Below, one piece after another: positions 39,601 through 49,130 of a DNA stretch of 64,000 bases. The notes beneath the pieces were generated by a model. That model had not been told where the DNA came from and did no database searches. It worked only from the letters and a program-made list of their open reading frames with translations. The DNA comes from Eublepharis macularius. Taxonomy: Eukaryota > Chordata > Lepidosauria > Squamata > Eublepharidae. Each line of letters begins with the position of its first letter. Positions within the stretch are counted from its first letter, which is position 1. A program made the translations under genes and the position numbers. The stretch lies in contig NC_072806.1 in assembly GCF_028583425.1 (NCBI RefSeq), positions 31,480,001 through 31,544,000 of the forward strand, in the 5' to 3' direction.

Positions 39601-42600
39601 CGAATCGTCCTTCTTTGCTCACTGTCAGTGTTGCATAGCGTTTCCCCCTGCTTAGCCAGTTTGGTGTAGTGGTGAAGAGCGCGGGACTCTAATCTGGAGA
39701 GCTGGGTTTGATTCCCCACTCCTCCACTTGAAGCCAGCTGGGTGACCTTGGGCCAGTCACTTAAGAGTGGCAGGACTCTAATCTGGAGAGCCAGGTTTGA
39801 TTCCCCACTCCTCCACTTGAAGCCAGCTGGGTGACCTCGAGTCAGTCACTTAAGAGTGGCAGGACTCTAATCTGGAGAGCTGGGTTTGATTCCCCACTCC
39901 TCCACTTGAAGCCAGCTGGGTGACCTCGAGTCAGTCACTTAAGAGTGGCAGGACTCTAATCTGGAGAGCTGGGTTTGATTCCCCACTCCTCCACTTGAAG
40001 CCAGCTGGGTGACCTTGGGCCAGTCACGTAAGAGTGGCAGGACTCTAATCTGGAGAGCCAGGTTTGATTCCCCACTCCTCCACTTGAAGCCAGCTGGGTG
40101 ACCTTGAGTCAGTCACTTAAGAGTGGCAGGACTCTAATCTGGAGAGCTGGGTTTGATTCCCCACTCCTCCACTTGAAGCCAGCTGGGTGACCTCGAGTCA
40201 GTCACTTAAGAGTGGCAGGACTCTAATCTGGAGAGCTGGGTTTGATTCCCCACTCCTCCACTTGAAGCCAGCTGGGTGACCTCGAGTCAGTCACTTAAGA
40301 GTGGCAGGACTCTAATCTGGAGAGCTGGGTTTGATTCCCCACTCCTCCACTTGAAGCCAGCTGGGTGACCTCGAGTCAGTCACTTAAGAGTGGCAGGACT
40401 CTAATCTGGAGAGCTGGGTTTGATTCCCCACTCCTCCACTTGAAGCCAGCTGGGTGACCTTGGGCCAGTCACGTAAGAGTGGCAGGACTCTAATCTGGAG
40501 AATCAGGTTTGATTCCTCACTCCTTCACTTGAAGCTAGCTGGGTGACCTTGGGCCAGTCACAGCTTCTTGGAGCTCTCTCAGCCCCACCCACCTCACAGG
40601 GTGTTTTGTTGTGGGGATAATGATGATATACTTTGTAAACCGCTCTGAGTGGGCATTAAGTTGTCCTGAAGGGCGGTATATAAATCGAATGTTATTATTA
40701 TTATTATTATAAAGGCACATCTAGGCTATGAATTTGTGGGCTGGACACCAGCTTGACCCCCCCCCAGGGTTCCCCCCACAAAGGAACAGCAGCTCATGTG
40801 AAACAAAGAGGAGTCATGAGGGATTTTCAGGACTCACACTGGTAGAAGCTTCATGGGTCCAGAACTAATCTTAGATGTTTTTGAAAGGGTCAGACATGGA
40901 GGATAACGTCTCTCAACAGCTATCATTAATCATGACACTCAAATGGAACCTCCATGTATAGAGGCAATATACTTGTGGATTGCTGGGAGCAAACCCGAGG
41001 GTTCGGGTCTGACTCAGCAGGCCTCCGCCTAATGCTAACAGCCTTACCTGCAAGCAACATCGACGTCGCAGTCTTTGTTGATGTAACAGGGGCTCTTCCC
41101 GCCCAGTTCGAGCGTGACGGGCGTGAGGTGCTTGGCGGCCGCCTCCATGATGATCTTGCCCACGGTGCTGTTACCTGTATAGATGATGTGGTCGAATTTC
41201 TGCTTCAACAGCTCGGTCGTCTCTGGGACCCCTCCGTTAACAACCGGATACAAGTCCTTTGCGGGGTAAAACAGAAGGAGGATCAAGAGGCAGCTTGGAC
41301 CCAACAGGAACAGAGGGAACAAATAATCCATCTTACATCCTTGAGAAAATTTTGGGATTAGGAAGGGATTTCAATGGCACCCAAACCAAGCCACAGACTC
41401 ACTAGTGGACCCAGGAGATTTGGGAAGAACCACCAGGGCTTAGGGCACAGCCACGGAGGCACAACTGGGGGTATCTATTATAAAGGCCACAAGAGTAGAG
41501 AACGTAACAGTTGGTGCCTGATCCAGCAAGGCTATGCCGATGTTTCAAACCCATTTTGACTTCAGCGAGCCTCCATATGCAGGCGGTATCTGTCTCTCTT
41601 GGAGGGGGTGGGTGGGTGGGTGGGGGGTGGAACAGCAGGGGAGGGCTGCTGCCTTTGGACTCGTCTCCAGTAGGGCCCAATCTAGCAGCAGAAGGCTTTT
41701 GGGGTGGGGGGTGGGCAAGACATCAGATGCCAAGTAAGTAGGTCGCAGGGTGTTCATATTCTTCATGGAGAACACACAATGACCTGGATAAGGCTAGAGA
41801 AGATCGTGGGAAGGGACACGTATCCGCTGTGTCAGTGTTACTGGGCCTGGGCTGCAGTTAAATCGCCTCCGCAGAAGTGCTCCGGCGTAATCATCTGCCT
41901 TAACAACTACTATCTTAGATTTAGCAAAGGCGCTCAAGGCTGGCTGGTAAAACCTGCTCGGCGTGCCGGCTGGCTCGTCTCATTTCACACCCAAGCTCAG
42001 TTTCTGCTAATGCCGACCAAAAGCACAGCAAATTGAACGGGGAACTCACCAGAGAGCCTGAGGTGTGCTATGCCCTATCCCGGTCACCCCATCATAAAAC
42101 GGATCAAAATAGAGGCGGGACACGGACACACACAAGTCTTCAAAAGGGTGCATGGGATGAACAGAGAAACAACTTCTCCAATATAATCAACAGCTAGGAC
42201 TGTCACTGAGCGCTGCACAATAACAGGATGTTCACGGAAGCAAAGACGACAGGGAACGGTAGCAAACAATTTGAAAACAATCATAAACCCAAAGTACAGA
42301 GATGAAATCTTTCTAAACAAAGCACGACTAATTTACGTGGCGTGTCGGGCAATGTGGAAATGCCCTAGATTCTTTATTGGCACAGAATCTAGAACACATG
42401 GAAACAGAGCTCTGTAGAGTGTCTGCACAAGAAAAAGACACAACTGGAGAACCTGCGCAGGAGAGGAGGAATCACTGCAACGTCCCACCACTCTCACCTT
42501 GTCCAGGTACTGCGGGAGCAATTCCTCAAAGAGCTTGGCGGTGTGCTCGCTGATCTCAGATGGTTTGACCACGACGGCATTTCCTAAAAGAGACAGACAG

Positions 42601-44869
42601 GCATTCCAGCGCCCATGTTTCTATCCTGCTTTTCCACCACGGTGCTCGGGGCACTGTGCACAATCTCCCCCTCTTCTCACATCAATCCTGCGAGGTCAGT
42701 CAGGTTGAGGAAAAGAGAAACTCTCGGCGAACTTGTTGGCTGTGCGGGGATTTGAACCCCAATCCTAGTAAGACAATCTTGCCACTAAACAATATCGACT
42801 CTTTTTATCAAAGGAGGCGTGCAATATGAGGAAACTGGATGGGAGAGCTAAAGAAAAGTGTCTTAAAATTCTGAGCTGGAACAAAATTAGGGCAATTACA
42901 CACATGCATGACAAAAACACTCGGGACCTGGAAGGAAAGCACTCTTGTTCCACAAGAGGTACAGGCAGCGGCATCGGGTGCAGATTTCAAACTTTAGAGC
43001 ATCTTGGCTTTCGATAATTTTTACAAAAATGAAAGCAAGTTCTTAGTCCTCGAGATTGCAGAGATGCCTGTAAGCAGGTGGGCCTGCAGAAATCTCAGAA
43101 GCCAGAGACGAGGCAGAACAATTTCTCTCGGCATTGCTCGTCCAACTTTGCAGAGATAAGGGCTAGATTTTTTTTTAAATGACCGTACGAAGAGATTCTC
43201 AGCAGACTTGATTTTGCCATCCTGCCCACCCCATGCTTGCATGAAATCCCAGCACATGGGCCCTCTGAAAAAGGACCTGAGTACCTGCTGCAATGGCGCC
43301 GACCAACGGCTGCATGATAAGGACAAACGGGTAGTTCCATGCCCCGATGTTCAGGACCACACCCAGCGGCTCGTAGTGGATGTAGGCCTCGTCCATCAGC
43401 ACAATGAGGTTCTTCTCCACATGCTTTGGGGCAGCCCACTGGGGGAGCTTGTTCACCGCCAGGGAGATCTCCTCCAGCACAGTCAGTATCTCATAGGTAA
43501 AGGTATTGAGGGGGTTCTGCGGAAAAGCCGAGAGGGCAAAGCACTGATAGAACTCGGAGAGGAAAAGTGGGGGTGGGGTGGGGGTACTGCTTGGAAGTTG
43601 GGTCAATCAGCAGGGAGAGCAACTAACAACAACAACAACAACAGATTTATATACCGTCCTTCAGGACAACTTAACACCCACTCAGAGCGGTTTACAAAGT
43701 ATGTTATTATTATCCCCACAACAGCAAACACCCTGTGAGGTGGGTGGGGCTGAGAGAGCTCTGAGAGAGCTGTGACTGACCCCAAGGTCACCCAGCTGGC
43801 TTCAAGCGGAGGAGTGGGGGAATCAAACCTGGCTCTCCAGATTAGAGGCCCACGCTCTTAACCACTACACCAAACTGGCTCTCACACCAAACTGGCTCAG
43901 GGGTATCCATACCGACATCCTGGCCCCTGAGAGGCCTAGCAGGTCTCCTTCACACACACGCTCCCTTCTCTGAGCAGCAGAACGCTCACAGGACACACAC
44001 GGGAGACGGGCAGAGGGGCTCTGACATGTATTTATACTCTGCCTCCCTTTCCAATGGGGATCCACAGAGGCTTACAGCGTTCTCCTCTCCTGTTTTTCCC
44101 TCACAAAAGCCCTGTGGGGTAGGTTAGGCTGAGAGCGTGTGACTGGCCCAAAATCACCCAGCAAGCTCCTATGGCAGAGCGGGGATTCAGACTTGGGAGT
44201 CTTTCAGATCCTAGTGGGCCACCTCTAACCAGTACACCACGCTGGCTTTCTGGGCAACCACCACCAGCCCCCCCTCACCAGCACTCCACTGAGAAACAGC
44301 AGCGCTAGGCAGATCAAGGGCGGGGGGAGCTATTGAGAGGTAAGCCAGTGCCAGGTGAATGGCCCGGGGAGTTACAATCTGGGTCACAGACAAAAGAGGG
44401 CGAAAGCACGGCCTCTCACCCGACCCCCACCATGCGCTGCAGCATATTTAACTGTACTGTAATCTTGTCCTCTGAGCACTTCCCTTCACTTTCCCCCCTA
44501 TAATTTGTTCTGATAGGGAAAGGGGGAGAGGCCTTCCTGAAACCCAGAACCCCGTCCCCTAGAAGGGGGCCAAATTTCGGGCTCCTTCCCCATCAACTCC
44601 TAACAGGCGCTCTGATAGCCATCACCAGCCTCACAAGCCCTGCCCAAGGGTGTGGGGGGCCAACCTCGCAACGAAGGGGAAAGGGGCCTGTACCAGGGGC
44701 AACAAACCTTGCTGAGATCAGCTTTGAGGGCATCGGTGATCTCCTTCTCTTTCTCTTTCACCATCCTCTCGAGGGCCTTCAGCTGCTGGATTCTGAACTC
44801 CAAAGGGCGCGTTTTGCCGCTGTTGAAGGCATTTCTGGCCCGCTCCACGGCTAGTTTAATCTTCTCCAT
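24590..44869 (-). CDS. ALDH3A2: Fatty aldehyde dehydrogenase (complete coding region, 10 exons)
   Basis: Microsomal NAD+-dependent aldehyde dehydrogenase that oxidises long-chain fatty aldehydes to fatty acids; loss of the human gene causes Sjogren-Larsson syndrome. Coding exons on the - strand: 44708-44869, 43285-43516, 42498-42583, 41048-41256, 36250-36367, 33804-33945, 31851-32017, 28986-29085, 28359-28594, 24590-24604. All join in phase and give 488 residues, against 485 in human. The catalytic set is present: Asn in IGAWNYPF (residue 115), Glu in [10 protein letters not shown] (about 210) and Cys in GQTCIAPDY (about 244). A C-terminal hydrophobic segment ([18 protein letters not shown]) is the ER membrane anchor, which separates it from soluble ALDH3A1. 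The start is the first ATG, giving a terminus three residues longer than human. The tiny last exon (VAFS, stop) is the least certain part. Confidence 0.93.
25100..25285 (+). mobile_element. LINE 3' end (L2-like)
   Basis: GTAATTCGCCTTGAGTCTCAG and GAAAGGTGGACTGTAAAT, matching on the opposite strand the end at 47405-47480. Confidence 0.55.
25864..26112 (+). repeat. tRNA-derived SINE
   Basis: TTGGTGTAGTGGTCAAGAACG A box, GGTTTGATTCC B box, GTATATAAATCAAATG tail and GTT repeats. Confidence 0.85.
27480..27880 (-). mobile_element. LINE fragment (L2/CR1-like)
   Basis: Contains GGCAAGAACCAGCACTTTGA and GCATTTTGGACCAGCTGAAG, text common in amniote LINE 3' regions; a piece recurs at 22460-22520. Confidence 0.45.
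28359..28594 (-). CDS. ALDH3A2: ALDH3A2 exon with membrane anchor
   Basis: Encodes [40 protein letters not shown] and the hydrophobic anchor [17 protein letters not shown]. The donor GTGAAC follows AAG, the same place where the human gene splices to its last small exon. Intronic read-through would add about 60 low-complexity residues and is unlikely. Confidence 0.93.
28986..29085 (-). CDS. ALDH3A2: ALDH3A2 exon
   Basis: Encodes [20 protein letters not shown] then [13 protein letters not shown]. The SSGGVTxNDV and PFGGV motifs are family hallmarks. Acceptor CATCCAG, donor GTGAGT. Confidence 0.95.
29716..29940 (+). pseudogene. Orphan SLC47A exon copy inside ALDH3A2 intron 8
   Basis: Duplicate of 15587-15812: the SLC47A exon plus about 49 bp of upstream and 43 bp of downstream intron. 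The exon part (29765-29897) keeps the exact 133-bp length, the CCGCAG acceptor, a GT donor and an open frame ([20 protein letters not shown] and onward). By eye it differs at about 21 of 133 positions. No other SLC47A exon is visible around it. It lies antisense to ALDH3A2. Either a relic of a second SLC47A gene or a dispersed segment duplication. Confidence 0.85.
30115..30403 (-). repeat. Sauria-type SINE
   Basis: On the - strand starts GAGCCCCGTGGCGCAGAGTG with B box CGAGTTCGATCC and ends in a CCTTTACCTTCC tail. Confidence 0.85.
30848..31646. mobile_element. Unclassified palindromic element, split by a SINE
   Basis: Outer parts CCCCGTGGTGTACAATC and GATTGTACACCACGGGG are inverted; inside, TTTAGGAAGAATATTTACTG repeats in tandem and inverted. 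A direct repeat GGTCCAAGGGGAAGCC (near 30831 and 31649) flanks the whole, suggesting a long target duplication. Confidence 0.55.
31156..31451 (+). repeat. Sauria-type SINE inside the palindromic element
   Basis: GAGCCCCGTGGCACAGAGTA start; TAGGAAGAATA occurs on both sides as target duplication. Confidence 0.85.
31851..32017 (-). CDS. ALDH3A2: ALDH3A2 exon with EEIFGP motif
   Basis: Encodes [20 protein letters not shown] then [20 protein letters not shown] and [26 protein letters not shown] is the NAD-ribose binding motif. Acceptor TCCTTCTAG, donor GTGAGT. Confidence 0.95.
32435..32660 (-). mobile_element. CR1 LINE 3' end
   Basis: AATCATAGGGTTGGAAGGGA and CATCTAGTCCAACCCCCTG, the reverse complement of the classical CR1 end. 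Confidence 0.8.
32660..32960 (+). mobile_element. L2-like LINE ORF2 C-terminal remnant
   Basis: Frame from 32694 reads [20 protein letters not shown], the C-terminal signature of L2-type ORF2. Confidence 0.7.
33110..33230 (+). rRNA. 5S rRNA copy (121 bp), likely dispersed pseudogene
   Basis: Starts GCCTACGGCCATACC and ends GGGTGCTGTAGGCTTT followed by a T, with the internal A box (AGCTAAGCAGGGTC), intermediate element (TTGGATGGGAG) and C box visible. Full length without gaps; a handful of substitutions against human 5S, mostly in the first 45 bases. The terminal T run would serve as Pol III terminator. Single copy, inside ALDH3A2 intron 6, with LINE 3'-end pieces on both sides (33030-33108, 33231-33300). 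Confidence 0.85.
33804..33945 (-). CDS. ALDH3A2: ALDH3A2 exon
   Basis: Encodes [20 protein letters not shown] then [20 protein letters not shown] and DEATCFI. Acceptor CTGTTGCAG, donor GTAGGG. Confidence 0.95.
34150..35160. other. LINE 3' end and unclassified, possibly LTR-derived stretch
   Basis: 34150-34320 is T/A-rich LINE-like 3' sequence. From 34330 there is no gene; an antisense signal GGAGTTTATTAAAG suggests a decayed LTR fossil, unproven. Confidence 0.25.
35216..35614. mobile_element. Complete hAT-like element
   Basis: CAGGGCTTTTTTTCAGGTGG start, AGAAAAAAAGCCCTG end; flanks GGTGTTAT and GGCGTTAT (7 of 8). Confidence 0.88.
36029..36150 (+). mobile_element. Penelope-like single unit
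   Basis: CTGAAGA with stem and a mutated core (CAAAACGTC); flanks ACACGTCTTG and ACATGTCTTG. Lies 100 bp from the ALDH3A2 catalytic Cys exon. Confidence 0.65.
36250..36367 (-). CDS. ALDH3A2: ALDH3A2 exon with catalytic Cys
   Basis: Encodes [20 protein letters not shown] then [19 protein letters not shown]. The Cys in GQTCIAP is the nucleophile. Acceptor TTCTTCAG, donor GTGAGT. Confidence 0.95.
37000..37420 (-). repeat. tRNA-derived SINE with three tandem head copies
   Basis: Reverse orientation; the unit TGACTGACCCAAGGT...CGCTCTTAA repeats at about 37138, 37225 and 37314 (period 87-89 bp). Confidence 0.8.
37540..37932 (+). mobile_element. L1-like LINE 3' end
   Basis: A-rich ORF2-end-like text followed by CTTATCAATAAAACAAAAAG and a poly(A) run at 37920. 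Confidence 0.55.
37935..39650. other. ALDH3A2 intron 4 stretch, no gene
   Basis: Overlapping 183-codon open frames on both strands at 38364-39035 lack family motifs. SINE-like scraps (GACTGGCAGCTGCTCTCCAGG) near 39395. Confidence 0.3.
39652..40715 (+). repeat. tRNA-derived SINE with ten tandem head copies
   Basis: The unit from AAGAGTGGCAGGACTCTAAT to the next GTCACTTAAGAG repeats every 89 bp from about 39675 to 40560, each with a B box GGTTTGATTCC. Only one body and one ATT tail follow (40560-40715). Confidence 0.9.
41048..41256 (-). CDS. ALDH3A2: ALDH3A2 exon with catalytic Glu
   Basis: Encodes [20 protein letters not shown] through FYTGN-like [11 protein letters not shown] and [27 protein letters not shown] carries the general-base Glu. 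Acceptor CGCAAAG, donor GTAAGG. Confidence 0.95.
42498..42583 (-). CDS. ALDH3A2: ALDH3A2 exon
   Basis: Encodes [20 protein letters not shown] then [13 protein letters not shown] is the NAD-binding motif of the family. Acceptor CTCTTTTAG, donor GTGAGA. Confidence 0.95.
42610..42805 (-). repeat. Old tRNA-derived SINE
   Basis: GGGGATTTGAACCCCAATCC (B-box complement) and a TTGCCACTAAAC A-box region, diverged. Confidence 0.45.
43285..43516 (-). CDS. ALDH3A2: ALDH3A2 exon with catalytic Asn
   Basis: Encodes [20 protein letters not shown] through [20 protein letters not shown] and [15 protein letters not shown] holds the Asn of the oxyanion hole. Acceptor TTCCGCAG, donor GTACTC. Confidence 0.95.
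43623..43895 (-). repeat. tRNA-derived SINE
   Basis: AAC repeats, TTTATATACCGTCCTTCAGG, AATCAAACCTGGCTCTCCAG and ACACCAAACTGGCTC; a reverse copy of the family at 25864. Confidence 0.85.
44020..44255 (-). repeat. tRNA-derived SINE, related subfamily
   Basis: GTATTTATACTCTGCCTCCC tail end, GCGGGGATTCAGACTTGGG and ACCAGTACACCACGCTGGC head. Confidence 0.6.
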
Positions 44870-44885
44870 GGCTGCTTAAAGGCTG
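44708..44885 (-). CDS. ALDH3A2: ALDH3A2 first coding exon
   Basis: ATG is at 44869. It encodes [20 protein letters not shown], then [16 protein letters not shown] and KADLSK, matching the human N-terminus. The donor is GTTTGT. A pyrimidine-rich acceptor (TTTCTTTCCCAG) ends at 44886, so the 16 bases before the ATG look like the start of a spliced exon with the true 5' end further upstream. Confidence 0.92.
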
Positions 44886-45099
44886 CTGGGAAAGAAACAC
44901 AGCAGGCCGCTTGAAATCCTGGTCTGCGGTGACACTACACTCTAATAGGAGCATTTTAGCCCCCACATAAAAGGACAATTAATTTTTTTTATATTATTTT
45001 AAAGGTTGTTTTAAGATGTTGCTTCAAGTTGTTTGTTAGTGTTGGGGGCTCTCTTTTGGGCAGAAAGGCAGCATACAGAGGATTTAAATAAATAAAATA

Positions 45100-45101
45100 T
45101 T

Positions 45102-45190
<89 letters not shown>
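45100..45190. repeat. (TA)n microsatellite
   Basis: About 90 bp of almost pure TA in the 5' intron of ALDH3A2; it produces spurious YIYI open frames. Confidence 0.97.
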
Positions 45191-45195
<5 letters not shown>

Positions 45196-46554
45196 AACTA
45201 ACAATACTAAAATCGGTTAAGTAACACAATAGCCAAGATTGCATCTCATGCACACGACAGCTGAAGTCGATCTGATAGACTGGCAAGCAGAGCAAAACGA
45301 ACGGAAGTCACCATTTCTGGTAAGAAAGCTCAAGGTGGTTATCTATGGTGGTGGTAGGAAGTGCCATCAAGACTCAGCCGACTTATGTCAGTTCTGGAGG
45401 TTTTGCAAAGCAATGACTGTCTCTAACAGTCAAGCGGCTAGTCCTCTATGCTCAAAATGAAAGCAGCAAAACTCCCCTCCTCACAGGCAGGCTAGGGGTC
45501 TTTGCACACTCAAGGGATTGCGCAGGTGTGCAGAAAAACAGGACAGGCAATGAATCAAAAGACAAGAGGAAAAAATCACATTCCAAAAAGGCTGGATAAG
45601 GACTGAGCATGCCTCAGGCTGCGTGGAATGCGGAGAGCAGCCGAGAGAAAAACAGCCAGGCCAAGCTCTTGAGAGTTTCCATAATCCTGGAAGGGGAAAC
45701 TGGGATTGCCAAACCCTTCCACTCAGGCACCCCACCTTACAATAACACAAGCCTGCTGTAAGGATAACATACGGTAAGGGCTTCAAAGACTGAAAGCGTT
45801 ATGCAAAAGCTAATTATTCTTATTAATAATAATCTGCAGCGAATGACTCGGCAATAAAAACCCAGCCTCTTCGTGCTTCCCAGCCCTCCAAATCTTGCTC
45901 TGGCTCATGTACCCGCACAGATCCCCACCCCACCCCTTAGCCCTGCATGAATCCCCGCCCCCCCCCCGCCCCCACAAGCTCAAGCCAATATTTAAAGCAT
46001 TGCTTGTTGAATCTGTTGCCTAGACTCAGCCTTCACCTGAACAGATGACAGGAACACGGCCTGGGAATGTGCCAGGGGGGCTGCAACCTGCCGCAGGGGC
46101 AGGATTGGGGCCAGCAGGGCTCAGTTCAGCATGCAAGTCAAATCTGGAAGTCAGTTTTGCCACACTGGTCTTTCCCAACTTGTGCCCTGCAGCAGCAGTT
46201 CCTCCCCTTACACCCAGATTAAAAAGCCAAGCTATGTTTAAAGCCAAGTACAGCCAGCAACAGGCTAATTTTAAATGTGTCAGATTTGAGGGTAAGACTA
46301 AAGGGACCAGAAACATTTAAAGAACTTCCTCACCAACATCCACACACTGGAAAAGCCCTGCTGGATGGGATGATGCAGGTTCACCTAGATCAGCCTCCTT
46401 TGTAGGAGGCCTGCAAGCGAGGCACGACGGAAAAACTCATTCTTCGCGTTTTGTCCCTAGCATCCAGAGGTAGCTTGCCTCTGACTATGGAGGTTCCATT
46501 CAGTTATCATGGCGAACTAGCATAGATACTGATTGTCCATTAAAGACAGTGTAG

Positions 46555-46640
46555 ACTAAGAGCAAGAGTCCAGTAGCACTAATAAAATTTGTGGTAGGGT
46601 ATGAGCTTTCGTGAGTCACAGCTCACTTCTTCAGACTAAG
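46555..46640 (-). mobile_element. Penelope-like fragment with second-type hammerhead core
   Basis: On - : CTGAAGA (46634-46628), stem GTGAG/CTCAC, GAAA (46610-46607), then AGCTCATACCCTACC. Confidence 0.6.
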
Positions 46641-47399
46641 TGCAGGATGAAAAATATTCAGCATGCAGGGGGACGCGAAAAAGCAAGCAGGGGGCAGGTG
46701 AGTTTTGCAACAAGGAAAAAGTTCATCTGATTCAGTTTGCCTGCTTTAGTCTCAGCCCCAGGGCTGAACTTTAGGCAGCTAGCTAAAAAGACTTCTGCCA
46801 AAGAGTAGTTTTTCTAGTTTATGGTTTCTAATTCTGTTTGCTTCCTGACCTGAAAGGTTCAATACTGGATACAATGCAAAATCTCAATTTGTTTCCTGTC
46901 CCAGCCATTAGATAAGCAGAGAAAAGGGTGCAAAATCTGGAATTAAATTGCTTTTGCTTAGGAAAGGCACACCTGGCATATGCGCCAAGCCAAGAAAACT
47001 GTATTCTGCCACTGAAGATAGACCAAGCCTGGTACTGAGGAACTAAGGCTGGATTCAGAAAGAAGCTAGGCTGGGTGATTGCTGGTCTCCCAACAGTGGC
47101 CTAACCGGGCAATTTTCTCTCCAAAGTTAATTCTCTCTATGCAAGAGAGACCCTGGCTTGCCTGTGCCTCCTTTCTTCTTGTTTAAGAGGCCCACCGCGG
47201 GCCTGACATCATCGTTCCCCCCAGTTCTATGCAAAGATGTATTGCGAGTTCCGTGTTGGGGACTTAATTGCAAGTTTATGTGGGCCTGATTCGGCTCAGG
47301 ACCAAGGCACACAGCCTTGGAATGCTTTATCCTCGCTAAAGCTTCTCAACCATTTCGTTCTGAGACTTATATTCCAATTCTGAACAGTTCAGAGGGCTT

Positions 47400-47960
47400 T
47401 AGATTATTTATTTATGTCATTTATTTTCCGCCTTTCTCACTGAGACTCAAGGCGGATTACATAGAGTGAGATTAGCACAGTCAATAGCAAGGACATTTCA
47501 ATAAACAATGCCTTAGTGTAAATAAATGCAAGTTTTCAAAGACGTAATACCAGCAAAAATCCAATACAAAGTTGAAGAAATGCTGAAACAGAGTATAAGC
47601 AATTCTAGGACTGACATTAGGCAACACAAAACTAACCAGTTGGGTCATACTTAAAGCAATAGTAGAACATACTTAAAGCAATAGATAATAGTTACGGGCG
47701 GCAACATAGTGGTGAAGTCTATGGTCCCTACTTACTAGTGAAGCACCTCTTTGAGATCATATCCCTACAATACATATCTCCTATCTGTGTAAAAATCCCT
47801 TTTGAATAATTCAGTAATTTCAGTTTTGTAGAAGGCCAGGAGAGTGGGGGCTCTCTTGACTTCCTCAGGCAGGCTGTTGCATAGGACAGGGGCCACCACA
47901 GAGAATGCCCGTGTACAGGCAACTGTTGATTTTGCCGATGTGCAGGGTGGCATCTGCAGA
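47400..47960 (-). mobile_element. L2-like LINE 3' part
   Basis: - strand frame reads AFSVVAPVLCNSLPEEVKRA, the ORF2 C-terminal signature, followed by the 3' end AATCCGCCTTGAGTCTCAGT. Confidence 0.75.
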
Positions 47961-48304
47961 AGGCCCTTTCAGATGAGCAAAGATGTCGAGAAGGGACAAT
48001 GGGAGAGAGATCTAAAAATAAGATCTAAAAACAGAAATCTTTATCTAAAGAACTTGTTAATACAAATAATTTGTACGGGTTCTTTTAATACTTTCCATCA
48101 AGGCATGCAAGATTTCTTTTGGAGTAATGTTTATTCTTTGTAGAAATAAACTTTACTCTTTTTAATTAAGCAAGATACTAAAATATAATTAAAATGAAAC
48201 CTATAGTCACTGAACAAATATATGCAACAAGGATTAATTCTCCTAATATCTCTCAAATAAATCTGATTGATTTAAAATCAGATCTTCGATGAAAGCATTG
48301 AATG

Positions 48305-48584
48305 TATTGTCGAAGGCTTTCACGGCCGGAGAACGATGGTTGTTGGGGGTTTTCCGGGCTGTATTGCTGTGGTCTTGGCATTGTAGTTCCTGACGTTTCG
48401 CCAGCAGCTGTGGCTGGCATCTTCAGAGGTGTAGCACCAAAAGACAGAGATCTCTTAGTGTCACTAAGAGATCTCTGTCTTTTGGTGCTACACCTCTGAA
48501 GATGCCAGCCACAGCTGCTGGCGAAACGTCAGGAACTACAATGCCAAGACCACGGCAATACAGCCCGGAAAACCCCCAACAACC
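48305..48584. mobile_element. Penelope-like inverted pair, two intact hammerhead cores
   Basis: Two near-complete copies head to head around AGAGATCTCTTAGTGTCACT. Right core: CTGAAGA 48496-48502, GAAA 48523-48526, CGTC. The left core is its mirror at about 48391-48426. Perfect 13-bp flanking repeat AAAGCATTGAATG (48292-48304, 48585-48597). Confidence 0.88.
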
Positions 48585-48639
48585 AAAGCATTGAATGTTC
48601 AACAAGCGCACAGACATATATTTCTCACCTAGATCACCT

Positions 48640-49130
48640 TCATGAAATCTCCTTTATCAAAACCTTAATCTCTTATCTGGGTGGCATACTTTATACTAAT
48701 TGGCATGTGCTACCTACTAAGAAATCCAAGATGTTCCACACATGACAACAATATAAAAATATGCTCTAAAATGGAAATCGCATACTGTACCGACAATTAC
48801 CAGTAGGTATTCTAAAATATGGGACCATTTTTTATTTGAAAAAATCAATGATGGAATCTATGAAGCTGAAAAATTCCCCCAAACAACCAATTGTATGGAA
48901 AAATGGTTCCCCTTTTTTGAATACATTTCTAAAGAAAATCTATATCCTCCCAATAAAATATACCAAACAATCCTGAATCTATAATCCAAAATATATCAGA
49001 TCATTCAACTTGAATTTGTCTTTCCATGTTTTACCTTTCTCTGTTACGTAGTTGTTAACAATTTATCCATGTTGTATTTCATATTGTAAACAGTTCTGTT
49101 AATACTTGAAATAAAAATAATTAAAAAACA
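48640..49130 (+). mobile_element. L1-like LINE 3' end
   Basis: A-rich text with ATGGAAAAATGGTTCCCC, typical of the L1 ORF2 end, finishing in AATAAAAATAATTAAAAAAC. Confidence 0.5.

Noticed and set aside
39675-40560. Regular 89-bp repeats, considered as a CRISPR or tRNA cluster
   Set aside because: The units are contiguous without unique spacers and are SINE heads; the A and B boxes do not fold into complete tRNAs.
45011-45295. Open frame with YIYIYI repeats
   Set aside because: Translation of the (TA)n microsatellite.
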